The notes under the pieces were generated by a model. It saw only the letters and a program-made list of their open reading frames with translations, was not told where the DNA came from and ran no database searches. Position numbers and translations under genes: made by a program. From the NCBI RefSeq assembly GCF_014697025.1, contig NZ_JACJRC010000033.1:1-58711 (forward strand): DNA of 58,711 nt, read 5' to 3'. Origin of the DNA: Alkalinema sp. FACHB-956. GTDB taxonomy: Bacteria; Cyanobacteriota; Cyanobacteriia; Leptolyngbyales; Leptolyngbyaceae. How positions within the stretch are numbered: position 1 is the stretch's first letter; every line of letters starts with the position of its first letter. This document shows positions 16,220 to 25,069 of the stretch, one piece after another.

Positions 16220-16474
16220 TTACCGTCTAGGTTCCTTGGGCTTCGCTTTATTCACTTTGAGCTCTCGACCCAGCCATTCAGCCCCATCTAGAGCGTCGAT
16301 CGCAGAGTCTTCTTCTGCATCGCTACTGAGGTCTACGAAGGCAAAGCCCCGTTTTCGACCCGTTTCTCGATCCATCGGCAGACTGATTCGTGATACAGTG
16401 CCGTACTCTGCAAAAACTTCTTTAATATCGTCTTCAGTTGCCTGAAAAGACAGATTGCCAACGTAGATAGTCAC
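16220..16474 (-). CDS. RRM-domain RNA-binding protein (cyanobacterial Rbp type)
   Basis: 84 residues comprising one RNA recognition motif. RNP2 is IYVGNL at residues 3-8 and RNP1 is KRGFAFVDL near residues 43-51, followed by AIDALDG and a basic tail (KVNKAKPKEPRR). Family knowledge: cyanobacterial Rbp proteins bind mRNA, rise after cold shock, and in some species help localise photosynthetic transcripts. This one lacks the Gly-rich tail of cold-induced members, so it fits the shorter class. The region ahead of the start (16475-16620) is long enough for a cold-responsive leader, but none can be demonstrated. Confidence 0.9.
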   Translation of the reverse strand: MTIYVGNLSFQATEDDIKEVFAEYGTVSRISLPMDRETGRKRGFAFVDLSSDAEEDSAIDALDGAEWLGRELKVNKAKPKEPRR

Positions 16475-16968
16475 GATACTCTCCGTATCCGTCTTGAGGT
16501 TTCAAGGTCGATATTTTGCTAACGCAGCCTGCATGCAAGACAAAGGCTCGACAGTAGGCCGGTTCGTAGCACAATTACAGACCCTATATCTCTATAGTTG
16601 TAAGACATTATAACTGACCTGCTCAGGTGGGCGTATTACACTTTTCAAGGGCTTTTATCTCAGAATCTTTAACTTTATAGAAATAAATTCTTGTGAGTGT
16701 GTCATTAGATACCTAATTGTTTCTAAACACCCCTGAATTGTTTCTGAACAACAATGTTCTAGGCTGGGTCCCAGGCCGGGTTCTAGGCCGTCATGGAATG
16801 GACGAATTCTATGGGGATTCCGGACGCACCAAAGCGGCGATCGGGCCATCCTCATCTGGTCAGAATCTGGTTAGAACAGAGCTTTCATAACAGGTTTGTA
16901 GATAGTCCCAAGCCTCCCTCAACTCAGACCTACCACCAGTATCTTGAACAACTCAGTAAAAGTCCTGA

Positions 16969-16987
16969 CTTAACATTCACTTAACCT
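16969..16987 (+). promoter_or_regulatory. Candidate Pho box, distal
   Basis: CTTAACAT, TCA, CTTAACCT: two 8-mers with a 3-nt gap match the cyanobacterial PhoB/SphR box, a CTTAACCT-like direct repeat with 11-nt period. It lies about 490 bp before pstS, so it may act on an upstream start site or with the proximal site at 17410. Confidence 0.4.
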
Positions 16988-17409
16988 TTTCCAGATCTTC
17001 TGTCAGACTTTCAAATCATAACTAGCCAGAACTGCTTAAGTTTTGGCAATATTGCTGATACATTTGGATAAGAACCAAATTTGTTTCCTAGATTACAAGA
17101 AGTTTAAGAAATGGTTGGGAAGGCCCGAATTGCGTTCCTGGCCTAGCTCTGAATCATCACGAATCGATCGTGCTTACGAGCTAAAATCCCTAAAAAAATT
17201 CCTAAGCATTTTAAATTTTCCCCTGACCAGGATTCCTCAGTGGATCCCAAGTAAATCATTGTAAAGTCGCTTCCATATTGGCATGGCGTCTTTTCGGTCC
17301 TGTTGCGGGATTTTTGACCCGACTCAAGGGAGCTCAAAAATCTGTGGAATTCCACGTTGTCAGGATTTGCCAACAGTTCACCCACGCATTCTCTAGATAT
17401 TACTTTGGC

Positions 17410-17428
17410 CTTAACCTAGCCTTTAAGG
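17410..17428 (+). promoter_or_regulatory. Candidate Pho box, proximal to pstS
   Basis: CTTAACCT, AGC, then CTTTAAGG. The first 8-mer is the consensus half-site and the second, at the correct 11-nt spacing, is weaker. It lies 52-71 bp before the pstS start, a sensible position for phosphate-starvation control of the operon. Confidence 0.45.
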
Positions 17429-17480
17429 TTGGCCTGTAGTGTAAGTAAGTAATTTGCGATACCAATCATTTTCCTGAGTT

Positions 17481-18578
17481 ATGTTTTTGTCCCGTTCGAT
17501 GGTTCGTTGGGTAGCCCCCGCTTCCCTGTGCGCATTAACCCTGAGTCTGACTGCCTGTGGCGGAGGTCAAGCACCTTCTTCAGGGCCTTCCGCAGCCACG
17601 AGTGCTCCCCCGGCTGCTGGTGGTGCTGGGTTAGCCATCAAAGGTGCAGGCGCAACCGCTCCCTATCCTCTCTATCAAAAGTGGTTTGATGAGTTCTCCA
17701 AAGCCAACGGGATTCAAATTGGGTATGAATCCGTGGGGAGTGGGGCTGGAGTCAAGCAGTTCCTCGCAGAAACCGTAGACTTTGGTGCAACGGACTCTGC
17801 TTTGAAGGATGACGAGCGAGCAAAGTTTCCTGCTAAGCGTGGGAAAGCCATTCAAGTGCCGACCACGGGTTTGTTTGTGGTATTTGCCTACAACCTTGAT
17901 GGGGTTGATAACCTGAAGCTCTCCCGAGACTCTTTCTGCGGCATTGTGGATGGTTCCATCAAGACTTGGAACGATGCCAAAATTGCCAAGGATAATGCGG
18001 GTGTGAATCTGCCTGCGGATCCTATCACCTGGGTGCACCGTTCCGACGGCAGCGGTACGACATCCGTCTTCACGAAGCACATTGAAAAAGCTTGCCCCAA
18101 CTGGAAAGCTGGATCCGGCAAGTCGGTGGAATGGCCGACGGGAACCGGAGCCAAGGGGAACGAAGGGGTCACAGCCCAGATCCAGCAGACCAAAGGCGCG
18201 ATCGGCTACACCGAATTTTCCTACGCTAAGGAAAACAATCTGAAGATGGCGGCCCTACAGAACAAAGCTGGTGAATTCATTACCCCCACCCCCGATGCGG
18301 CAGCTAAGGCGCTCACGGGTGTTAAAATCCCAGAGGATTTTGCAGTGTCTGTACCCGATCCGGAAGCAAAAGAAGCTTATCCGATCGTGAGCCTGACCTG
18401 GTTGCTCTTGTACGAAAACTATCCCGATGCAGCCAAAGTGGATGCCCTCAAGAACTTTATGAAGTGGGCGATGAAGGATGGTAAAGCCGCAGCAACTGAC
18501 CTGGGCTACATTCCCCTGCCCGATGAAGTAGCTACCAAGGTCTTAGCGACTGTTGATGGCATCAAAGCGGCTCAATAG
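17481..18578 (+). CDS. pstS: Phosphate ABC transporter substrate-binding lipoprotein
   Basis: 365 residues with a lipoprotein signal: basic start, hydrophobic core and lipobox LTAC at about residue 26, followed by a Ser/Ala/Pro-rich linker. The mature domain carries the PstS phosphate loops GAGATAPYPLYQKW, SVGSGAGVKQF, DFGATDSAL and HRSDGSGTTSVFTKH. It captures phosphate outside the membrane and delivers it to PstCA. First gene of pstS-pstC-pstA-pstB, all on the plus strand. Candidate Pho boxes lie upstream. No phoU follows within the operon. Confidence 0.96.
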   Translation: MFLSRSMVRWVAPASLCALTLSLTACGGGQAPSSGPSAATSAPPAAGGAGLAIKGAGATAPYPLYQKWFDEFSKANGIQIGYESVGSGAGVKQFLAETVDFGATDSALKDDERAKFPAKRGKAIQVPTTGLFVVFAYNLDGVDNLKLSRDSFCGIVDGSIKTWNDAKIAKDNAGVNLPADPITWVHRSDGSGTTSVFTKHIEKACPNWKAGSGKSVEWPTGTGAKGNEGVTAQIQQTKGAIGYTEFSYAKENNLKMAALQNKAGEFITPTPDAAAKALTGVKIPEDFAVSVPDPEAKEAYPIVSLTWLLLYENYPDAAKVDALKNFMKWAMKDGKAAATDLGYIPLPDEVATKVLATVDGIKAAQ

Positions 18579-18669
18579 AGTTTTTCGATAGAGCTTTGCT
18601 AGGGCTGTAAATGTTCGATATCAGTTCGTTTCCTCACACTCCTTGCTTATTATTTCCTCCTGATTAGAT

Positions 18670-19623
18670 ATGGCATTGTCCAATCAACAAGTGTCCGAAA
18701 TCAAACGCGCGCGATCGCCCTTGGCTCGACAACTTGACAACGGGTTTGTCTGGCTGACGGGGTTGTTTGCAGTGGGGGTCGCCCTCGTGCTGGTGGCCAT
18801 TGCGATTCGGGTGGGCTGGGAAGCGCTACCTGCCATCCAGCAGTTTGGAGTTGGCTTTCTAACCTCCTCCCGTTGGGATCCCGTTGAAGACATCTATGGT
18901 GCCCTACCGCAAATTTACGGAACGTTGGTCAGTTCGCTGATTGCTTTGTTGATTGCGATGCCGATCGGGATTGGGGTGGCAATTTTTCTCAGTGAAGATT
19001 TCCTACCGAACAAAATTCAACGTCCGATCGTCTTCATGGTGGAATTGTTGGCGGCCATTCCCAGTGTTGTCTACGGCCTGTGGGGCATTTTTGTCCTGAT
19101 TCCCATCCTGCGAAACATGGGTGTGGCACTGAATGCAGGGCTGGGCTGGATTCCCTTGTTTAGTACGCGACCTACCGGGCCAGGTATGTATGTCGCGGGC
19201 GTGATTCTAGCCATTATGATTTTGCCGATCATTGCAGCCATTTCCCGCGATGCCCTCGTTGCGGTGCCCCCTGAACTGCGGCAAGCTTCCTATGGCCTAG
19301 GGGCAACCCGCTGGGAAACCTTGTTCAAAGTGATTTTGCCCGCCGCGTTTTCTGGAATTGTTGGCGGCATCATGCTGGCGATGGGTCGGGCCATGGGGGA
19401 AACCATGGCAACCACCATGGTGATTGGTAACGCCAATAAAATTAATCCTTCACTTTTTGACCAAGGCTCCACGATCGCCTCATTGCTGGCCAATCAATTC
19501 GCAGAGGCCAGTGGACTGCAAATCTCTTCACTGATGTATGCAGCCTTTGTCCTCTTTTTAATCACATTAATTGTCAATGTCCTCGCAGAACTCGTCGTTC
19601 GTCGGGTTCGGATGAAGGTTTAG
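18670..19623 (+). CDS. pstC: Phosphate ABC transporter permease PstC
   Basis: 317 residues with six or more membrane helices. The ABC permease EAA loop is visible near residue 205: VAVPPELRQASYGLGATRWE. PstC hallmarks include the large N-terminal loop with FLTSSRWDPVEDIYGALPQI and the IPSVVYGLWGIFVL helix. It pairs with PstA to form the phosphate channel in the inner membrane. It follows pstS by 91 bp and precedes pstA by 36 bp, so the three are one transcription unit. Confidence 0.96.
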   Translation: MALSNQQVSEIKRARSPLARQLDNGFVWLTGLFAVGVALVLVAIAIRVGWEALPAIQQFGVGFLTSSRWDPVEDIYGALPQIYGTLVSSLIALLIAMPIGIGVAIFLSEDFLPNKIQRPIVFMVELLAAIPSVVYGLWGIFVLIPILRNMGVALNAGLGWIPLFSTRPTGPGMYVAGVILAIMILPIIAAISRDALVAVPPELRQASYGLGATRWETLFKVILPAAFSGIVGGIMLAMGRAMGETMATTMVIGNANKINPSLFDQGSTIASLLANQFAEASGLQISSLMYAAFVLFLITLIVNVLAELVVRRVRMKV

Positions 19624-19659
19624 TGGTACCCGTCCTATCCTGATGCACAGAGTTTTTCT

Positions 19660-20535
19660 ATGAGCGACAGTCAACCCTTTATCTCCCGTAGCCTCCACCG
19701 CAACCCTTGGGCTCCCCGCACGCTATTTTCCAACGTTATGACGGGTTTAGCGATCGCCTGTGCTGTCATTGCGATTGTTCCGCTGGTTGCCGTGTTGTTA
19801 TATGTCCTCATTAATGGCGTATCTCGCTTAGACTTAAATTTATTTACCCAAGTCCAACCCCCGCCTCGAGTCCTCAATGGGGGGCTCGGGAATGCCTTAC
19901 AGGGAACCCTTTACACGGTGGGAATTGCCACCCTATTGGCAGTCCCCTTTGGTGTGATGGCGGCGGTCTTCCTCTCCGAATTTGTTCGGGATACCCGGTT
20001 GGCGCGATGGATTGGATTTGCTACCAATGTATTAAGTGGTGTGCCGTCCATTGTGGCAGGAACCTTTATCTACAGCGCGATCGTTCTGACAACGAAAACG
20101 TTTTCGGCATTCTCGGGAGGGGTCGCTCTGGCCATTTTGATGCTGCCGGTGATCGTGCGGACGGCCACAGAAGCCTTGGAATTGGTACCCAGTGAACTGC
20201 GGCAAGCAGCGGTGGGGTTGGGAGCAACCCGATTTCAAACCGTCGCCGGGGTTGTGCTACCCGCAGCCTTACCGGGAATTATCACTGGGGTCATGCTCTC
20301 GGTCGCACGGGCCGCTGGGGAAACGGCTCCTGTCCTATTTACTGCCTTGGGTTGGCCGACTTGGATCCAAAATATTTGGCAGCAGACCAATACGCTTTCT
20401 TTGTTGGTGTATAAGTTTGCAACCGCCCCCTATCCCAACCAGCAGCAACTAGCCTGGGCTGGATCACTGTTACTGGTTCTGCTAGTGTTGGTGACTAATA
20501 TCCTTGCGAGATTTTTTATCCGTCGGAAGATTTGA
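19660..20535 (+). CDS. pstA: Phosphate ABC transporter permease PstA
   Basis: 291 residues with six membrane helices and an EAA loop at LELVPSELRQAAVGLGATRF. LSGVPSIVAGTFIYSAIVL and AGETAPVLFTALGW are typical PstA segments. It forms the transmembrane channel with PstC. The gene ends 60 bp before pstB. Nothing looks truncated. Confidence 0.96.
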   Translation: MSDSQPFISRSLHRNPWAPRTLFSNVMTGLAIACAVIAIVPLVAVLLYVLINGVSRLDLNLFTQVQPPPRVLNGGLGNALQGTLYTVGIATLLAVPFGVMAAVFLSEFVRDTRLARWIGFATNVLSGVPSIVAGTFIYSAIVLTTKTFSAFSGGVALAILMLPVIVRTATEALELVPSELRQAAVGLGATRFQTVAGVVLPAALPGIITGVMLSVARAAGETAPVLFTALGWPTWIQNIWQQTNTLSLLVYKFATAPYPNQQQLAWAGSLLLVLLVLVTNILARFFIRRKI

Positions 20536-20595
20536 TGTCCTCTGGATTTCACGGAACCCGTCCATTATTGTGACTAAGGAATTAATTTTTAAGTT

Positions 20596-21399
20596 ATGAC
20601 TGCTTCACCGAACATGCTTGCCAAAACCGATACGGTTATTCATACCGATAACCTGAACATTTACTACGGCGATTTTTTGGCAGTTCGAGATGTTTCGATC
20701 GGGATTCCTCACAATGCCATTACCGCGTTTATTGGGCCTTCCGGTTGCGGTAAAAGTACGGTTTTGCGCTGCTTTAATCGTCTCAATGATTTGATCAAAA
20801 GCTTCCGACTACGGGGCAGTGTGCAGTACCACGGACAAAACCTCTACGCCCCTGAAGTAGATCCGGTTGAAGTTCGTCGTCGGATTGGCATGGTGTTCCA
20901 AAAACCCAATCCCTTCCCGAAGTCCATCTATGACAATATTGCCTTTGGCCCTCGGCTGGTGGGCTACAAGGGCAACATGGATGAACTGGTGGAGCGGTCT
21001 TTACGGGGCGCGGCCCTGTGGGATGAGGTCAAGGACAAGCTTAAGGAAAGTGGGACAGCACTCTCCGGGGGGCAACAACAGCGGTTGTGTATTGCCCGGA
21101 CGATCGCCATGCAGCCGGATGTAATTTTAATGGATGAACCTTGTTCTGCATTGGATCCGATTTCCACCCTGAAGGTCGAGGATCTGCTGCAAGAATTGAA
21201 GGAGAAATACACGATCATCATCGTGACTCACAACATGCAGCAGGCATCCCGGTCTTCTGATTACACGGCATTCTTTAATGTCGAGCAAACCCCCAAGGGG
21301 CGGACAGGCTACATTGTGGAATACGATCGAACCGAAGTCATTTTCCAAAGTCCCAAGGAGCAATCGACCCAAGCCTATGTGAGCGGTCGATTTGGTTAA
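20596..21399 (+). CDS. pstB: Phosphate ABC transporter ATPase PstB
   Basis: 267 residues with Walker [13 protein letters not shown] near residue 48, Q-loop [15 protein letters not shown] (the NPFP-S sequence is specific for PstB), signature [16 protein letters not shown], Walker [16 protein letters not shown] and switch His in [11 protein letters not shown]. It drives phosphate import through PstCA. Last gene of the operon; no obvious terminator with a T-run follows, only the gap before psb27. Confidence 0.97.
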   Translation: MTASPNMLAKTDTVIHTDNLNIYYGDFLAVRDVSIGIPHNAITAFIGPSGCGKSTVLRCFNRLNDLIKSFRLRGSVQYHGQNLYAPEVDPVEVRRRIGMVFQKPNPFPKSIYDNIAFGPRLVGYKGNMDELVERSLRGAALWDEVKDKLKESGTALSGGQQQRLCIARTIAMQPDVILMDEPCSALDPISTLKVEDLLQELKEKYTIIIVTHNMQQASRSSDYTAFFNVEQTPKGRTGYIVEYDRTEVIFQSPKEQSTQAYVSGRFG

Positions 21400-21436
21400 T
21401 TCCGCGAGGGCGGATTGCAGCTAGGATCTCTACATT

Positions 21437-21466
21437 GGGAAATCTCAGCACCGGGAAATCTCAGCA
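21437..21466 (+). repeat. 14-bp direct duplication downstream of pstB
   Basis: GGGAAATCTCAGCA occurs at 21437-21450 and 21453-21466. No gene lies in this spacer. Confidence 0.8.
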
Positions 21467-21556
21467 AAGTGTAATCTTGGCAACTTTTCCCACGGGTGCA
21501 TCCAATCCACGGTACGATTGAAAGGCTGATTTGTTATAAGGTTTGCTAAACGGCTT

Positions 21557-21961
21557 ATGAAGCGCTATCTGTCTCGCCTACTGGCGCTCGTGTTAGTAGT
21601 TGTAATGGGGCTAATGGGTCTGCCGGGGATGGCCGCAGCAGATAGTCTCACGGGGAACTACAAAGAGGATACCTTGGGTGTCATTGAAGTTTTGGTAGAA
21701 GCCATTGATGCGACACCAGACAATCCCGATCGCAAAAAATTGGTAGAAGACGCTAAGCAGAAAATTAACGACTTTGCAGCGCGCTACCGTCGGAATGGTT
21801 CGGTTGTCAAGCTGAGTTCCTTTACAACGATGCGAACCGCTGTCAATTCCTTGGCCGGCCACTATTCGTCCTATCCGAATCGGCCTGTGCCCGAAAAAAT
21901 GAAAAATCGCCTCAAGGATGAGTTCCGTCAAGTCAAGATTGCCCTCAATCGAGATGCCTAG
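21557..21961 (+). CDS. psb27: Photosystem II assembly protein Psb27, apparently without a lipobox
   Basis: 134 residues. The mature part reads LTGNYKEDTLGVIEVL, then DFAARYRRNGSV, SSFTTMRTAVNSLAGHYSSY and RPVPEKMKNRLKDEF, the full Psb27 four-helix pattern. Psb27 binds CP43 on the lumenal side during photosystem II assembly and repair. Cyanobacterial Psb27 is normally a lipoprotein with a cysteine right after the signal peptide. Here the signal ends GLPGMAAADS and the whole protein contains no cysteine, so signal peptidase I cleavage after an A-x-A-type site is expected. Start ATG at 21557 fits the signal peptide. Confidence 0.93.
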   Translation: MKRYLSRLLALVLVVVMGLMGLPGMAAADSLTGNYKEDTLGVIEVLVEAIDATPDNPDRKKLVEDAKQKINDFAARYRRNGSVVKLSSFTTMRTAVNSLAGHYSSYPNRPVPEKMKNRLKDEFRQVKIALNRDA

Positions 21962-22121
21962 GATGGCAGGCTGAGTTGTTCCAGGCTGAGTTTTTTATAG
22001 TACAAATGCCTATACAAATACTCAGCGGGACACCTCAATCGTTCAAAGCCTCCATCGTTCAAAGCTTGAAGACATTAGAGCGACAAGGGATTGCTTCCCT
22101 GAAATACTGTAAAGAGAATTC

Positions 22122-22153
22122 GGGGCTACACAATGGTAGAGCCCCATTTTTTT
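22122..22153 (+). terminator. Rho-independent terminator after psb27
   Basis: GGGGCT (22122-22127) pairs with AGCCCC (22140-22145), and seven T follow at 22147-22153. It lies about 160 bp after the psb27 stop codon. Confidence 0.85.
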
Positions 22154-22291
22154 ATTCTCTAGATTTTTTATTCTCTAGTTTGTCAAGTCAAATCGGGCCG
22201 TTATTTGTGAAATCGGGCCGTTATTTGATCGGGCCATGACGCGATCGCAAATTCTAGGTTCGTCAATTCTAAGTTCGCAAATTCTAGGTTC
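22146..22291 (+). repeat. Cluster of short direct repeats between psb27 and ccsB
   Basis: Three unit types sit side by side: ATTTTTTATTCTCTAG twice (22146-22178), AAATCGGGCCGTTATTTG twice (22190-22207, 22210-22227) and CGCAAATTCTAGGTTC twice with a variant CGTCAATTCTAAGTTC between (22246-22291). Different units side by side imply repeated local duplication rather than one array. Confidence 0.85.
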
Positions 22292-22387
22292 TATGACCGA
22301 TGATCCAGTCAGCCTTTTAGAATGGATCAGAGCGATTGTGACGATCGACGAGATCAAGACCGTTGGACTGTAAGAAGAGAACACCCT

Positions 22388-23395
22388 ATGGATTTGGTTG
22401 CCCTTCAGGGACTCCTGGATAATGCTTCGTTTGCTGTGCTGTTTGTCACGATGTTGGTTTACTGGGTGGGAGCTGCGTTTCCTGGCATTCCAGTGCTATC
22501 AGGGTTGGGAACAACCGGAATGGCGATCGCAAACATCACAATGGCAGCACTCTTAGCTGCCCGCTGGCTAGAAGCTGGTTACTTTCCCCTCAGTAACCTC
22601 TACGAATCCCTCTTTTTCCTGGCCTGGGGCATTACCACAATGCACCTGATTGCTGAAAATATGAGCAAAAGTCGTCTCGTTGGCGTAGCGACAGCTCCCG
22701 TTGCCATGGGCATTACCGCTTTTGCAGCCTTGTCCCTCTCGGATGATATGCAAGCCTCTGCCCCCTTGGTTCCAGCACTCAAGTCCAACTGGCTCATGAT
22801 GCACGTTAGCGTCATGATGTTCAGCTATGCCACTTTAATGGTGGGCTCAGTTTTGGCGATCGCGTTTCTATTGGTTACTCGGGGACAAAATATTGAACTA
22901 CGGGGAAGTTCCGTGGGAACAGGGGCCTATCGCCTCACCCGATCGCAATCTCCGGAGACCCCCGCTGTGGCTAACCCGATCTCTACAGCGTCAGATGGCA
23001 GTCAACTCCGGGGCAGCACGGCAGTCCTGGAAGCCCCTTCAACCTCCACCTCTGTGAGTCTGTCGCCCCAGCGTTTGAGCCTTGCAGATACCTTGGATAA
23101 CATCAGTTATCGCATTATCGGATTGGGCTTCCCATTGCTAACGATCGGGATTATTTCCGGGGCCGTGTGGGCCAATGAAGCTTGGGGATCCTACTGGAGT
23201 TGGGATCCCAAAGAAACTTGGGCGTTAATTACCTGGTTGGTCTTTGCGGCCTATCTCCATGCCCGAATCACAAAGGGCTGGCAGGGTCGTCGCCCTGCGT
23301 TGTTGGCAGCAATGGGGTTTGTTGTCGTTTGGGTTTGCTACCTCGGTGTTAACTTGCTGGGCAAGGGCTTACATAGTTATGGCTGGTTTCTCTAG
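22388..23395 (+). CDS. ccsB: Cytochrome c biogenesis protein, WWD-domain (CcsA/Ycf5-type)
   Basis: From ATG 22388 ([17 protein letters not shown]) the protein has 335 residues. Six to eight membrane helices surround the tryptophan-rich haem-handling motif [17 protein letters not shown] near residue 278. A variable Ser/Thr/Pro-rich linker occupies residues about 175-230. It exports haem and, with the Ccs1 partner, attaches it to apocytochromes on the lumenal side (system II). The family is named CcsA/Ycf5 in plastid work and CcsB in several databases. An in-frame ATG at 22322 would add a charged 22-residue leader and is less likely. The partner Ccs1 gene is not in the window. Confidence 0.9.
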   Translation: MDLVALQGLLDNASFAVLFVTMLVYWVGAAFPGIPVLSGLGTTGMAIANITMAALLAARWLEAGYFPLSNLYESLFFLAWGITTMHLIAENMSKSRLVGVATAPVAMGITAFAALSLSDDMQASAPLVPALKSNWLMMHVSVMMFSYATLMVGSVLAIAFLLVTRGQNIELRGSSVGTGAYRLTRSQSPETPAVANPISTASDGSQLRGSTAVLEAPSTSTSVSLSPQRLSLADTLDNISYRIIGLGFPLLTIGIISGAVWANEAWGSYWSWDPKETWALITWLVFAAYLHARITKGWQGRRPALLAAMGFVVVWVCYLGVNLLGKGLHSYGWFL

Positions 23396-23472
23396 TCTGT
23401 CGGGGTTCTGGGGAAACTCACCGATCGGAGAATCAATCAATGCACCCGGTGGGCAAGGTTTAACGTCTCATT

Positions 23473-23835
23473 ATGGATAATCGCTTTGTGCCCTTAGAGG
23501 AAGATGAGGTTCTGTTTGTCAAAGCAGGCCGCATTTTGATGGAAAATCCAACATTTAAGGTCAGCGAGTTTTTAGATGCTTTGGCGCAGGCGATCAGCGA
23601 TCGAGAACTAGATTGGTCTGAAGCCCATGAAAGCTGGTTTGCCGATGGGCTGCCCTGTGATGCCATGCGACTGACAGGCTCTGGCTGGCAACGGGGCCGG
23701 GTACGAATTCGTCTAGAATTTTCACCGGCTAAACCCCAGGAAAGCTTGCCAGAGCATAGCAGCTCGCGAGAACGTGTCCGCATTCAGGCTCGAACGATGG
23801 AATCCGATGACTTGGATGAATTTGACTTGCCTTAA
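23473..23835 (+). CDS. KGK-domain family protein
   Basis: 120 residues. The start LEEDEVLFVKAGRILMEN and the segment GWQRGRVRIRLEFSP resemble the KGK family, a short cyanobacterial group named for a Lys-Gly-Lys motif at this position. Here the triplet reads RGR, a conservative change. The C-terminus is acidic (ESDDLDEFDLP). No catalytic motif, signal or membrane segment is visible, and the function of the family is unknown. It follows ccsB by 77 bp and precedes tilS on the same strand. Confidence 0.65.
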   Translation: MDNRFVPLEEDEVLFVKAGRILMENPTFKVSEFLDALAQAISDRELDWSEAHESWFADGLPCDAMRLTGSGWQRGRVRIRLEFSPAKPQESLPEHSSSRERVRIQARTMESDDLDEFDLP

Positions 23836-23856
23836 CGGTTGACTGGTCTTCAAGAT

Positions 23857-23935
23857 CGTTCAATTACCTCGTTCAATTGCCTCGAATGCCTTGCTAACCT
23901 TGCCTTGCTAACCTTGCCTTGCTAACCTTGCCTTG
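23857..23935 (+). repeat. Tandem direct repeats upstream of tilS
   Basis: CGTTCAATTACCT and CGTTCAATTGCCT abut at 23857-23882. CCTTGCTAACCTTG then occurs three times without mismatch (23889-23930), plus five bases of a fourth. Too few and too short for a CRISPR array, and no spacers are present. Confidence 0.9.
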
Positions 23936-23985
23936 AATAGTGCCATTTCCGCAATCTTCTGCTGATTACACACAACCTTGCGCCT

Positions 23986-24984
23986 ATGGCTCGGCCTCAC
24001 TGGACAGCCCTCCATGGGCGACTCCACCAAACCCTGCGCGATCGACCGCTCTTGCCCGCTCGATCGCGCATTCTCATTGCGGTTTCCGGTGGTCAGGATT
24101 CCTTGGGACTGCTACAACTACTCCTCGATTTACAGGATTTGTGGCAGTGGAGTCTTGCGGTGGCCCACTGTGATCATCGCTGGCGTGCAGATTCCACAGC
24201 CAATGCCGATCATGTGGAACAGTTAGCGCAGGAGCGAGGCTTGCCATGTTATCGATCGATCGCTGAAACTCCACCTACCAGCGAAGCCGCAGCGCGTCAG
24301 TGGCGTTATGACTGTCTAACCAACATCGCTCAAACCAACGGCTTCACAGTAATTGCCACAGGCCATACCGCCAGCGATCGGGCAGAAACCCTTCTCTATA
24401 ATCTGTTGCGGGGCAGCGGTACTGATGGGTTACAAGCACTGGCCTGGAGTCGATCGGTCTCAGACACCATACAACTGGTTCGACCGATATTAAACTTTAC
24501 TCGGCAGGAAACTGCCACGATTTGTGCCAGCTTCCAGTTGCCCGTTTGGGAAGATGTAACCAACCAGGATCTTGCCTACCGCCGTAACCGCATTCGCCAA
24601 GAATTAATCCCCTACTTGCAGCAGCATTTTAATCCCCAGACGGAGTTTCACCTCGCCCAAACCGCAGAACTTTTGACAGCGGAAGTGGAATATCTCGAAG
24701 CGCTGGCCCGTCAAATCCGTCAGGAAATTCAGTCAGAACGGCCCCATTCCAGCACCGCCCTATTCAACCGCCGTCTTTTACAGAAAACCGCGATCGCACT
24801 CCAGCGCCGAGTCATTCGCCAGATTTTGCAAGAAACCCTTCACCATGCCCCCACATTCGCCCATATCGAAAAAATTGTTGCCCTATTAGATGCACCCCAA
24901 AAATCCACCACCGATCCCCTTCCCGGTGGCGCGATCGCCTGGGTCGAAGGAGATTGGATCTATCTGGGCCAACCTCTGAGGTAA
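23986..24984 (+). CDS. tilS: tRNA(Ile)-lysidine synthetase
   Basis: 332 residues. The PP-loop ATPase motif is ILIAVSGGQDSLGLL (SGGxDS at about residues 33-38), followed by HCDHRWRADSTANAD, where His and Asp contact substrate, and GHTASDRAETLL. It converts C34 of the AUA-reading tRNA-Ile to lysidine, so it is expected to be essential. The C-terminal half corresponds to the short cyanobacterial TilS form without the extended third domain. Start ATG at 23986 gives the usual MARPHW-type short leader before the PP-loop. Confidence 0.94.
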   Translation: MARPHWTALHGRLHQTLRDRPLLPARSRILIAVSGGQDSLGLLQLLLDLQDLWQWSLAVAHCDHRWRADSTANADHVEQLAQERGLPCYRSIAETPPTSEAAARQWRYDCLTNIAQTNGFTVIATGHTASDRAETLLYNLLRGSGTDGLQALAWSRSVSDTIQLVRPILNFTRQETATICASFQLPVWEDVTNQDLAYRRNRIRQELIPYLQQHFNPQTEFHLAQTAELLTAEVEYLEALARQIRQEIQSERPHSSTALFNRRLLQKTAIALQRRVIRQILQETLHHAPTFAHIEKIVALLDAPQKSTTDPLPGGAIAWVEGDWIYLGQPLR

Positions 24985-25041
24985 ACTTCCACTGCTGAGG
25001 TAACTTGTACTGCTCTGTAACTGCTCCGTACAGGATGAAGC

Positions 25042-25069
25042 CCTAATGGAGCCCTAGCCACCCATTAGG
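25042..25069. other. Hairpin between convergent tilS and hmpF
   Basis: CCTAATGG (25042-25049) and CCATTAGG (25062-25069) form a perfect 8-bp stem that includes the hmpF stop codon. No T-run follows on either strand, so it may be a weak bidirectional end. Confidence 0.45.

Larger units (their letters stand above)
16475..17480. other. 1-kb gene-free spacer upstream of pstS
   Basis: No open frame here looks coding. The spacer holds short near-duplications (AATTGTTTCTAAACA and AATTGTTTCTGAACA, 16717-16751; AGGCTGGGTCCC and AGGCCGGGTTCT, 16761-16784) and the candidate Pho boxes described separately. It separates the divergent RRM gene from the pst operon. Confidence 0.5.

Noticed and set aside
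16793-17385. Several short open frames upstream of pstS on both strands
   Set aside because: None shows a family pattern or ribosome site; the interval looks like regulatory spacer.
23857-23935. Tandem units considered as a CRISPR array
   Set aside because: Units are 13-14 bp, directly adjacent with no spacers, and no cas genes are present. The arrays at 46516 and 43730 were rejected for the same reasons.
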